Assembly: GCA_900095095.1 (NCBI GenBank)
Contig: FMBT01000291.1
Location: 558,001-622,000, forward strand
Origin: Fragilariopsis cylindrus CCMP1102
Taxonomy: Eukaryota > Bacillariophyta > Bacillariophyceae > Bacillariales > Bacillariaceae
Reading direction: 5' to 3'
Length of the DNA: 64,000 nt
A program made the translations under genes and the position numbers. Position 1 is the first letter of the stretch. Each line of letters starts with the position of its first letter. Positions 11,531 to 20,957 of the stretch are shown in pieces. The notes below the pieces were generated by a model that made no database searches, had not been told where the DNA came from, and worked only from the letters and a program-made list of their open reading frames with translations.

Positions 11531-12817
11531 TTATCCTCTTCCTTTACTGAAGGAATTTCCTCGAGTTTCAATTCCACCAGTGCTCATACTCAACCATAGC
11601 ATCGACACACAAGAAATTATAGAAGATATTCCGGCACCAATTTTCATCCAACGATATTGATGTTGTATTATTCTGTAGGAAAGACTAAAAACAAAAGTTA
11701 ATATTCCTAACCGAAGCATAAGTTTTTTCTTCGTCAAACTACGGCCGATTATCTTATTATCATCGAGCATCCACTTCCATCCTTCTTTAGCGTCGATATC
11801 AATGTTATCATCATCATCGATACGACAGAAAACAAATTGTGAACCACTAGTACCACCTTTTCCTAAACGTATTCGATTATCATTGTACGGTGTATCCAAT
11901 ACGACCGACGATGTTGGCCCTAGATTAAGAACTCTTTGTGATAACAACTTCTTCTTGGTTTTGTTTTTGTCGTTATTCAACAATGAGGTTTTTCTAAACA
12001 AACTTATCCCGATTTTTGGTTGATCAAAGTATACTCTAACAGTTCGATCAGTAAGATCTGGTAGAAGCTTACGAGGAGACTTCTTGTTCTTCTTATTCTC
12101 ATTTTTTGTACCATTACTTTCTTCTTCTTTAATATTCTTAACATCTTGGTCGTCCTTTAATGGAACAGCATCACCTCTTAATAAAACCCAGATACCGACA
12201 AATCCCCACAAACAGTCTAATTTAATAGCGTTCACAACCTGAGCTACTACTGTTGCTTTTACTGTTTTTCCTTTTTCATCATCTTCTTCTTCTTCGGATG
12301 ATGGAGAGGAGGTAAAACATGTTGCAACGTACGTTTCACAGTCCAAAGAGAACGCGTCCATTTTCCACCGACTGGATTATCATTAGGGTTTTCTGTTAAT
12401 GTATACGAACATTATAATATCCCAAAAGTGGTCCAAACAAATCTTCATTAGTACTTGTGTTAGATACTTGTTGTATTGATGATAGATCTGTCATCAAATC
12501 TCTAATAGACGTATCTCGAAGAACTTCTGATTGGTAGTATTGGTGAGATTTACGGCACCTTCTTTTCCATCATCTATTATCACTTGTTGTATAAGTTTAT
12601 CAACAATAACATTTGTTGTTGTTGTTGAATCGCTACTACTACGACTAATACTCTTTAGTCTTATATAGGCAGATTGTCTCGGCGATGAGGGTGATGGCAC
12701 TATAGAGTTATGAAAGGCAGAAACGACACACGCATTCGGTGTCATCGTAGACAGCACTATCATCACCATCGTAATGATCGGAAGGATCATCTGCATCGTC
12801 GTCGGCATCATCATCAT
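11531..12817 (-). CDS. Plastid lipid-associated protein (PAP/fibrillin), frame broken three times
   Basis: The N-terminal frame (12817 to 12494) has a signal peptide and then ACVVSAFHNSIV, an ASAF-like plastid motif. The fibrillin domain then continues through two other frames. One covers about 12520-12410 and ends in LFGPLLGYYNV. The next covers about 12405-12280 and carries YTLTENPNDNPVGGKWTRS and RTLQHVLPP. The sequence then returns to the first frame for VAQVVNAIKLDCLWG, LLRGDAVPL, LGPTSSVVLDTPYND and RIRLGKGGTSGSQFVF. Every junction looks like one missing base, so the three together restore the original frame. Two hydrophobic segments lie near the C-terminus. Fibrillins bind lipids in thylakoids and plastoglobules. 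The order and conservation of blocks argue for one real gene. Either the consensus has lost bases or this allele is dead. The exact breakpoints are uncertain, but the second lies within about 12396-12411. Confidence 0.6.
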
Positions 12818-13350
12818 CGTCGTTTGCAGTTAATAGTAAAAACGTATCGTCGTCGTCGGTGTCCTTATCGTCGCTGACAATGAAAAGAGAAGTGAAACGA
12901 GACACGTCGTAGTCGTCGGTTGCAGGGGTTCTCACGAGTAGCAATGGCGTGTACTTGTATGATGTGATAATATGTGATGTGATAATGGATAATGGATAAT
13001 GATGGAATGCATGATGGGAGCAAGTTGAAGATGCTGTGGAAGAAAGTTTAAAAGTGTGAACAAAAATGAATCTTCGCGGCCAAAAATTGATTACGAGAAG
13101 AAAAGAAAAATCGAAAAATCATCTCCCCCAAAACATGATCATCTTTTGCTGAGTGAGTCGATCAAATTGATAAGTGAGTGAATCGATCGAGCATAATCTC
13201 AAAAAAAACACACAAAATTAGGCAACATCAACGATGGGTTATGGTGCTGGCAAAAAATAATAGAAAATCAAAAAGAAAAAGTATTCGCTCCGATTACTAT
13301 CGTCGTCGACAATCCGAATTTTATATATCAGTAGTTTCGCCATTCTGGCT
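12818..13350. promoter_or_regulatory. Divergent 5' region between the PAP and ADP-ribosylhydrolase genes
   Basis: No gene is supported. The segment 12830-12920 is rich in GTCGTC/ATCATC triplets, which create long spurious acidic frames on the minus strand. A short run of TGATGTGATAATGGATAATGGATAATGATGG repeats lies at about 12971-13003. The stretch separates two divergent genes and should hold both promoters. Confidence 0.3.
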
Positions 13351-14696
13351 ATGGGATTCTTTTCAGCATTCAACAAGAAAGCTATGTCATCGAGTAAGAT
13401 TGTCACGAATCAACCTACTACTAATCGTCATATTACAGTAGTACTTCTTCACTAAATCATTTATCAATTCCTGAAATAGAGAATAGGCTAAAAGGAGCAA
13501 TTTGGTCTTTCTTTGCTGGTGATGCATTGGCAAGTCCAACACACTGGTATTACGGTGGTGAAAGACAAATAATTAGTGAATATGGTCATAAAATCTCAGA
13601 TTATACGAAACCTAATAAAAAACTTGCAGGTAGTATACTGAATAAGTCTGACTTGAATGGTGGTGGACGGAGTAAATCGATGTCAACAAGTAGCACAGCA
13701 ACCATCATAGGTGATATAATCAATCATGGGAAACAAAAATTATGGTCCCCGAATGAGTCTAATCATTATCATGGTACCTTACAACGTGGAGAAAATACGT
13801 TGGAGGTTTCCTTGGCAAGAGTATTAATGAAATCTATAGTCAACAATGATGGAATATTTGATGCGAATCATTTCAGAGACGCGTACATAAATTTCATGAC
13901 AACACCCGGTAGTCATAATGATACGTATGCAAGTACTTGCCATAGAATGTTCTTTGCCAATATGATTTTTCGTCAACTCAACCCAAAAGATTGTCCCGAT
14001 AATGATCATCATAATGTTGATACAATGGACGGTCTAATCTTACCAACTATTGTTGCCTTGGCAGGTATACGCACGCATATAACAAGTACAAACAACAATG
14101 ACAATAATAACAACCCAGAATTAACTACTACTGTGAATGACGAAGTTCAAAAGTCTGCCGCAGAATGTGCAGCTGTTACACGCAGATCGTCTGTTTTGGA
14201 AGGTATATCTAGTTTGTGGGCCACGGTCGTCCTTGAAGCTGTCCGTAATCCAAACGACGATGAGTTCTTGAATAAATTCAATGAATTTTCGAAACAAGCT
14301 ATTAAACGTCCGTCCAATCCTCGTGTTGGAGATTCATCAACTATGTCCGCCTGTTATTTATCTTCCTCTCTACCCGGATTGGTAGATATGGTCGCAAAGT
14401 ATATGCCTAATAATAATAATGATAATGACGACGGCGGCGGTGGCGGTGGTGGCGATCGTGTCTGGCAAGGATTGTTAGCAAATGCCAATGTGGGTGGTGA
14501 AAATGTACATAGAGGATCTATCATGGGTGCTATTCTTGGTGCGAGAGCGGGATTCAATCAGATACCATCCCAGCTTGTAAACGGTCTTTATCCTCTGTCA
14601 GAACTAGAAAAAGAAATTGATGACTTCGTACGTGCTGTCGTACAAGTACCACCAACATTGAAATCCTCAGATAGAATAGTTTCTGACTCAAAGTAG
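13351..14696 (+). CDS. ADP-ribosylglycohydrolase-like protein (N-terminus frame-broken)
   Basis: The main frame runs from about 13425 to 14696 but has no in-frame ATG at its start. Its beginning reads IPEIENRLKGAIWSFFAGDALASPTHWYYGGERQI, where the LKGAI..GDALA.P.HWYY pattern is typical of the ADP-ribosylglycohydrolase (DraG/ARH) superfamily. An ATG at 13351 opens a frame that reads about 30 plausible residues and would join the main frame if one base were missing between about 13425 and 13455. No GT-AG intron restores the frame. The C-terminal metal motif reads NVGGENVHRGSIMGAILGARAG, with Glu-Asn-Val-His where classical members have Asp-Thr-Asp-Ser. That suggests a divergent clade with an altered metal site, possibly acting on another substrate. 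The middle has Asn-rich and Gly-rich insertions. Family assignment is good; activity is uncertain. Confidence 0.72.
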
Positions 14697-15411
14697 TAAA
14701 ATACTGCTACAGAACAAAAACAAACATAATCTCAGTGGGATGTCTTATCCTTATTAGACATTAAAAACGTCTACTTTGTTTGTGGAGTATTATCATTTCT
14801 AACCATCATTCACGCAGATGAATAACTGTAGAGAATATCTGATCTTTTTATAACCTGAGTACTCAACAGACATACTATATGATGATGTCCTTACCATTAG
14901 GTATATAGTTGTTGTGGCACAACAATAAGATACAGTGTCTAATCTAGCAATGTAGTACTATCTATCTTGTAGTAAAAAGAAAGAGTAATATTGATCCAAC
15001 TACTGTGCTATCCTGCTCCCATATCCCAAGTTGTACAGTATACTACATCCTAATCTACATGATGACCATCTAGTTTATGTTTTACTGTATGTTGCTGTTT
15101 AGTCTCTTCATTAGCTTCCTGCCAAATAGTTAATGGTCTCTGCATTACATTGTGTCCAGATGTACTCTGATTCCTCTTTTTACCATACCATCCTTGGTGA
15201 TGCAGCTTGCAAGCTTGCAGTTTCATACCACTTCCATTAGTGATTGATTGATTTGGGTACTGAGATGTACTGCATGACTCGAGCATAGCAGGCATCTTTG
15301 TTTGTGTCAGCCCAAACTCCTATCATATTCTGAGACTTTTATTCGTGCGAATTTTTTTCACTAGTGAATTTTTTTCACGAAATAATACAAAATTTCGGAA
15401 AAAAATTCGCA
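14697..15411. other. Intergenic stretch upstream of the inverted-repeat element
   Basis: No gene is supported. An 81-codon minus-strand frame at 15050-15295 has no recognisable domain and I treat it as chance. Just before the element, at about 15345-15379, GTG(C)GAATTTTTTTCAC occurs twice in a row around the palindrome TTCACTAGTGAA. Confidence 0.35.
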
Positions 15412-15414
15412 ATA

Positions 15415-15933
15415 CTGGAGAGCCGGCGATTGGATGAAATTACAATCGTGTCGCGCGTGATTAAAAAATTTGGTGAGCGTGGAGGGCGCCCGGTAATTTT
15501 TCTTCTGCGACCAAAATATTTTTTTAGGGCGATTGACTTTGTTTTGGGGGACAAAAAAACAAAAATATATATGCCACTAATAGATTTATCAGTCCGCTAA
15601 TAGATTTATTTTCACACTAATACTTATATTTTTATTTACACTTATACTTATATTTATTAATCTTTCAACGTTAAATGTTATTAAAATACTTAAAGATATA
15701 TAAGCCATTTTCAAAATACTTATAAAAGTATTTGTCCACTAATAGATTTTTCAGTCCGCTTATACTTATATTTATATATTGCGACCAAAATGTTTGTCCC
15801 CGAAAATATATAGATGTGCCCCCTTATTTTAGTATAGGCCTTCAGACAAGATTCCTGCTTCCCCCGCACGCGCCAAGAATTAATTTTAATCCCGCGCGAT
15901 TGTGAGAAAAGCTTTCAATCGCGGGCTCTCCTG
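15415..15933. mobile_element. TA-flanked inverted-repeat element (MITE-like, Tc1/mariner-type target)
   Basis: The ends are long imperfect inverted repeats. The left end begins CTGGAGAGCCGGCGATTG at 15415. The reverse complement of the right end (15933 backwards) begins CAGGAGAGCCCGCGATTG. Similarity continues inward for about 80 bases on each side through ACAATCG, CGCGCG.GATTAAAA and GCG.G.GG blocks. Both ends are bordered by TA (15413-15414 and 15934-15935), the target duplication expected for Tc1/mariner elements. The interior is AT-rich, has no transposase frame, and contains direct repeats such as CTAATAGATTT..CAGTCCGC (about 15579-15608 and 15739-15760) and GCGACCAAAAT (about 15508 and 15781). 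This fits a non-autonomous element. The superfamily is inferred from the TA alone. Confidence 0.6.
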
Positions 15934-15935
15934 TA

Positions 15936-16458
15936 CTCCCATGCATACTTGCTAGCTGTGCTACTAGTAGAGTTATTTAGTACGACAGACACATCATCAG
16001 ACGAATCCATAATATTAGTTACGGTATTATTAATTCTTGTAACAGAATTGCTTCATTGCCTACGTTTTGAATTATTAATTGCTAATCATTCCTTCCGAGA
16101 TTCCGAATATATAGTCATTGCTTGGAATATCACCAAGTCTTCCTCTACTGCTGGTACTGGCATTATTCGATCCGCCCTCTAGCTGGTAGTGTCGTTTCTC
16201 TTGGCGAAGCTGCTCCACGACACAAAGTTGAAAGCACTAGTTCATAGTACTTGCTTTGGCCACAGTAGCAAGAGAAGGGGAGTATCAATCGGATAAGGTT
16301 GTTTTCTTTTGGGTATGCATGCACGACCAGCAACGATTGACGGGGTTGTCTGTATTACTTTTCTGTGAATATAAGTCAACGGGAGATAGTCGCCCCCTCC
16401 CACCCCCTCCCAACAAAAAAAAAACCTTGGACTAAATATCACTTTCTCGGGCCACAAG
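15936..16458. other. 5' flank of the MATE transporter gene
   Basis: No gene is supported in this stretch between the inverted-repeat element and the MATE start codon. Short frames on both strands show no domain. A C-rich tract (CGCCCCCTCCCACCCCCTCCC) and an A run at about 16391-16424 lie within 70 bp of the start codon and may belong to the 5' untranslated region or core promoter. Confidence 0.35.
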
Positions 16459-19197
16459 ATGAGTATAGTAGACGGGAGAGAGTTATACTGGTACGATGAC
16501 GCAATTTACAAAATAGGGTTCTACAACTACTACCAAAACACTGTAGATCCTAGTCCTTGGTCCTTCGTGGTATGTTTTTTATTTTCCTTTATATTGGTGC
16601 TACTTCTACCTCGCTACTTAATGTTGTATCGAGTACTTCGAAAGAGCGAATGTACGAAGGAAGAATCATCTGACGTCGAAACAAGTATTATTTGTGATTC
16701 GGAAGAATTTGTTGGTAGTAACGTCAACGTCAACGTCAACGTCAACGTCAACGTCAACGTCAACGAAAATGGAAATGGAAATGGAAACGGAAACGGAAAT
16801 GGAAATGGAAATGATTACAGCGCCAACAATAGTATTAACAACAGCAACAACGATATCTCATATCGTCCTCCAATGGACGAAGGAATAATAATATCTTCAA
16901 AAGAAAAAGTTACGGAAAATATCTATGATTCGTTCGCTATACCAGAAACATCTTCCTCGCCTACAGCTTTATCCTCCTCAAAGCAAGTTTCACAATCATT
17001 ATGTTCTAAGACCGTAGAACACATGACACCATCCAAAGGAAAGAAAAAGAAAGACACACTGTTACATTCATTAATTCAGAATAGTCGTTCACTTGGTCGT
17101 TCAATTCGTCAAAAAGCTCAGACCAGTTCAGATAAAAATCAAAATAATGTTGAAGCAATATCCAGTCAATCAATCATTGACGATGGGATATTGGAACGTT
17201 CCACTTCCACTGGCTATACTAACATGAAAGATGATATGGATAATAATAGCAGTAATAATAATAACAATGATAATAAATGCCGAGAGCCTAAAAGCGACGA
17301 AAGAACACTGACATCCTATAAGAGTGACGGTATGGTAGAAGAAACAAATACTCTACCACTAGAAGATTCGTTGGCTGTAAATCCGGAGATTTTTTACGAT
17401 GAGCTTATAGGCCCAGAAGAAGCAGCTGATATATCATCGCGTAATTCTATTTTCTCAGAGACATCGAATCCTTTCCTAATAATTAAAGGTGATCTCCAAG
17501 AGTTTGCTAAAGTAGGTAGTCCTGATGATCATTTTTCAATAGCCAGTGATTGGGAAGAAGACTTTGACCCAATTTCTCAAAGTACATTCTATTACCATCC
17601 TGATACGGGTGTAAAAGCATACGGAAAACCTGTGGATCGACCCTCTGACAATATACGCCCGTGGTACTACTTCTATTGTTCCTCTGCTTTTCGAAGGAAG
17701 TTACGAAAAAGCGCACGTTGGGATGATGAAATGAAAAAACTTATCAGTCTCGCCCTTCCGTATACAATACACACACTTTTTGTATCATTGCTTGGATTGT
17801 TAGAAGTGGGAATTATCGGAAGATTACTCGGAACTACCGAATTATCTGCATACTTTGTTACCGAATTCGCAATTAGCTTTGCGACCATGTTCTTCCATGG
17901 TATTCTAGCAAGTTTAAAAGTCCTTGTCAGTCAGGCACATGGCGCAAGCAACTTGAAATTGGCGGGAACATATGTTCAGTTGTGCGTATGGACGCACCAT
18001 TTATTTTCTATACCGTTGGTTCTTCTTGGGTGGAATTTCTTCGATGGAATCGTTCTTCGCCTTGGTTTCGACGAAGAAACGGCAGATTCTGCCGAAGCTT
18101 ATGCTCGATTCGCTTTGCTATACGAGGCGTTAGGTATATACAATGGTGCTTTGAACTGTGTATTAGATGTAGCTGGATTTGAAACTTATTCGGCATTCTC
18201 AAATGGAGTGCGAGCATTTTTTAGCTTTCTTGCAGTATTTACTGTGTGTACATACATCGATGGAGCCGAATTGTGGATGATTGGGGCGATTCATATATGC
18301 ATCAATATCTTATTTTTTTTTCTCAACGTTCTTGTTATCACTTATAACGGATGGCTCAATGGTTATCTGCGTCATATAACAAGTAGAAACCCCTTCAACG
18401 AATGGTTTCCGATCAAAACACTGTTAAAGGCTAGTCTACGCCTTTCATCTGGTCGAGTAATAGAGAATTGTGAATGGAATATACTCTTTGTTTTCGCTGC
18501 TATACAAGGTCCAGCGGAAGTAGCAATATGGGGCCTCGTTGGAATGCTTTGGGATTTTGCTGATGATATTGTCACAGCTGTTTCCGATGCATCTAAAGTA
18601 CGCATAGCATATCTTTTAGGATCTAGTCTACCGGAACAAGCAAAGTACTCTTCGGAAAAATCCCTCTTCATGGGCGTGGTTGTTTCGATTCTTATGTCAA
18701 TGTCACTGGGTGTGCTACAATCGATAATACCAAGGTGGATGACCAACGACCTTACTCTGCAACGGCTTTTAGGGGAAATGATTCCAATGGTTTGTCTTGC
18801 GGTGGTACTCTTATCATTCGGTAGTATTTGTTGGTCGATTCTTTGTGCTCAGGGTCGCGCACACCTGACAACAGGGGTCAATGCTTTAGGTAGCTTACTG
18901 GTCGCACTTCCGCTAGCAACAATATCCAATTTTGTATTCAATTTTAACCTGCAAGGTCTTATGTCCTGTATCATCATTGGCTATGCCACGTCTGGTTTCT
19001 TCAATTCTATTTTGATGTTATCATCGAACTGGACAAATATCTCCAAAAAGGTGAGAAAACGAACTAAACGAATCGAAGAAAAATTAGAGATCACCCAATC
19101 ATCCAGCGCCAATGGAATAGAAGGTGTATCTACCGAAGTAATAGAAGCTGTATCTACCGAAGAAACGGTAGAAGAATCCAAACGTTGGTGGTACTGA
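16459..19197 (+). CDS. MATE-family efflux transporter with long N-terminal extension
   Basis: A single 912-residue frame from ATG at 16459. Residues about 30-52 form an isolated hydrophobic helix. A long, mostly polar region to about residue 415 follows. It includes seven Val-Asn and about seven Gly-Asn dipeptides encoded by tandem hexamers, plus Asn and Ser runs. Residues about 420-880 form the MATE core, beginning MKKLISLALPYTIHTLFVSLLGLLEVGIIG and continuing with many hydrophobic helices. It includes the conserved-type stretch FFHGILASLKVLVSQAHGA and a second-half repeat. MATE proteins export organic cations, drugs or organic acids in exchange for protons or sodium. The typical length is about 450-550 residues, so the extension is unusual and probably cytosolic and regulatory. 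The C-terminus has two copies of GVSTE/AVSTE-like sequence and is acidic. The substrate is unknown. Confidence 0.88.
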   Translation: MSIVDGRELYWYDDAIYKIGFYNYYQNTVDPSPWSFVVCFLFSFILVLLLPRYLMLYRVLRKSECTKEESSDVETSIICDSEEFVGSNVNVNVNVNVNVNVNENGNGNGNGNGNGNGNDYSANNSINNSNNDISYRPPMDEGIIISSKEKVTENIYDSFAIPETSSSPTALSSSKQVSQSLCSKTVEHMTPSKGKKKKDTLLHSLIQNSRSLGRSIRQKAQTSSDKNQNNVEAISSQSIIDDGILERSTSTGYTNMKDDMDNNSSNNNNNDNKCREPKSDERTLTSYKSDGMVEETNTLPLEDSLAVNPEIFYDELIGPEEAADISSRNSIFSETSNPFLIIKGDLQEFAKVGSPDDHFSIASDWEEDFDPISQSTFYYHPDTGVKAYGKPVDRPSDNIRPWYYFYCSSAFRRKLRKSARWDDEMKKLISLALPYTIHTLFVSLLGLLEVGIIGRLLGTTELSAYFVTEFAISFATMFFHGILASLKVLVSQAHGASNLKLAGTYVQLCVWTHHLFSIPLVLLGWNFFDGIVLRLGFDEETADSAEAYARFALLYEALGIYNGALNCVLDVAGFETYSAFSNGVRAFFSFLAVFTVCTYIDGAELWMIGAIHICINILFFFLNVLVITYNGWLNGYLRHITSRNPFNEWFPIKTLLKASLRLSSGRVIENCEWNILFVFAAIQGPAEVAIWGLVGMLWDFADDIVTAVSDASKVRIAYLLGSSLPEQAKYSSEKSLFMGVVVSILMSMSLGVLQSIIPRWMTNDLTLQRLLGEMIPMVCLAVVLLSFGSICWSILCAQGRAHLTTGVNALGSLLVALPLATISNFVFNFNLQGLMSCIIIGYATSGFFNSILMLSSNWTNISKKVRKRTKRIEEKLEITQSSSANGIEGVSTEVIEAVSTEETVEESKRWWY

Positions 19198-20311
19198 TAT
19201 GATGCTTACATTATAATATTGTGACGATGTGAGTCATTCGCTTTCTACAAGACTCGAAATTAATGTGACGAAAATGCATAAATCCTCGAGTTCTGAAAAA
19301 GAAAAAAAACATGGCCGGGGCATGGCATCGGATTGAGATGAGATTGAAATTGCTTCCATTCTCATCTAGTGATGGTTTCCGGCTATCGGTAGATACGAGT
19401 CTTAATACCGCGGTCAGGATTAACGCGTAGATGTCTACTCTCTACGCAAGACAAAACACTCTTGATCTGATTCTTTACAAACTTCACAGATGGTACAACT
19501 GGGGAGTGAAATGTCATAAGTTCCTGGACCCAAACCCTTACTGTAATAATTATATACGGGGTGCGTCACTGTGCGTTGTCGAATGTCCCTATGATGTACC
19601 CAAATAAGGAAATTTTGCCAAAATCAATTTTTGCGCATTTTTTTCACCTAGACAATACTAGTTTACTATACCATTTTGGACCACATATAACATACAAACT
19701 AAAAATTTAAAACACTTTTATATACCGTATTTGTATGCTGATTCGGAAAATATCATCCATTCATAACTAACTAGCCTGTAAAAATGCATATAATATTTGG
19801 GGAAAATTCTATTAGGATGTATGTGGGTGGCAGACACATTTCGAATCACCAGGATGAGGTGCATAAGAGAGGCGGATTAATAATTAAATAATCGACTAAT
19901 AGATAAAGTGCTAGTACAGATGTCTCTATTACTGTTATATTAGTCAATGCGATAATTTTTACTGTTATTGGTATATTAAGAGAGGACCCTATCAACGGGT
20001 ATGTTGGACGTGTTTTTCCGATCATTCTTCTCTTTTGATATTTCTTTCAACTTGTTTCAAACAAAGAGTTGAATTAATTAAAACTGGTCGCACGAAAATA
20101 TTTTCCGTTGTCGACACGCCCAATAGTCAAAATTCAGCTATTCAATCTGAGTCGTGAGTAATTGAAATCGTTACATATGAATAATTAAGCACGATACAGA
20201 AACGAATCAATCATAATAAGAATAACAGCAAATATCGACTTTACAGTAAATCAACAGCTGAAGGAAAATCGTAACGTGTATTGAGATTTACATTCGATTT
20301 CACCATTCACG
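19198..20311. other. Intergenic stretch, nothing recognised
   Basis: About 1.1 kb between the MATE and LITAF genes, both on the plus strand. Short frames only, with no domain and no clear repeat family. It should include the LITAF promoter. Confidence 0.4.
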
Positions 20312-20758
20312 ATGGCAATACAAAAAGGTATGGAAGATGATACGCCGATTCCAATCATTACAGACGTAGTGGCTATCCCGTTGGAAGATAAAACTACTTC
20401 CAGATTCGCTACAACTACACCAACCAACATAACTATTCCATCTGGATCAGCTGTCGTCTCCAATCCTAATTCGACGGTGGCGACAGAAAATATAACTACT
20501 ACTGCTGCTAGCGGATCTCGAATTCAACTGCACAATAATCTAGGAAGGAATTCTACTGGTTTACAATGTCAACATTGTGGAAGGGAAACTGTGACTTTCG
20601 TAAAAGATATGGTCGGCGTAACAACAGCCGTTGCAGTAATAGTTCTCGCCGTTTTATTTTGGCCTCTATTGTGGGTGCCCTTTTGTGTTCCATCTTGTAA
20701 GGAAACAAGTCACTATTGTGGACACGTTGGTTGTCGGAAAAAAGTTGGAGTAACTTAA
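20312..20758 (+). CDS. LITAF-like zinc-ribbon membrane protein
   Basis: A 148-residue single-exon frame. The first 85 residues are Thr/Ile/Ser-rich and variable. The C-terminal LITAF-like domain starts at LQCQHCGRETVTFV (first CxxC). It then has a hydrophobic segment of about 25 residues (TTAVAVIVLAVLFWPLLWVPF) and ends with CVPSCKETSHYCGHVGCRKKVG, providing the second pair of zinc ligands. In characterised relatives (LITAF/SIMPLE, CDIP1) the hydrophobic part inserts as a monotopic anchor in the cytosolic leaflet of late endosomes or lysosomes, and the two CxxC knuckles join to bind zinc. Length is typical of the family. A role in endosomal membrane trafficking is inferred from the family. 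Confidence 0.85.
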   Translation: MAIQKGMEDDTPIPIITDVVAIPLEDKTTSRFATTTPTNITIPSGSAVVSNPNSTVATENITTTAASGSRIQLHNNLGRNSTGLQCQHCGRETVTFVKDMVGVTTAVAVIVLAVLFWPLLWVPFCVPSCKETSHYCGHVGCRKKVGVT

Positions 20759-20957
20759 TCCTGCGCCTAGAGAAAACAACATAAATTCAAATTCAAATTT
20801 TTTAATTTCTTAAATTAACCTCTTATAATTCTGGTGTGTACAGTAATCGCAGCAATCTTTTTAGTAATAATTAGCACACACATTACATATTATATTTCAA
20901 AACTATATAGGAAAATGCCTATATGGCTATCAATATGGTATAATAAAACAAATAAAC

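Noticed and set aside
12708-12944. Aspartate-rich minus-strand frame upstream of the PAP gene
   Set aside because: It results from GTCGTC/ATCATC triplet repeats in the 5' region; the overlapping frame with a signal peptide and ASAF-like motif is the better coding choice.
13394-13438. A 45-bp GT-AG intron in the ADP-ribosylhydrolase gene
   Set aside because: Splicing it leaves the reading frame with an immediate stop, and the length is below that of the other introns here.
15050-15295. 81-codon minus-strand frame starting with ATG
   Set aside because: No recognisable domain, no flanking exon, and a composition like the surrounding intergenic DNA.
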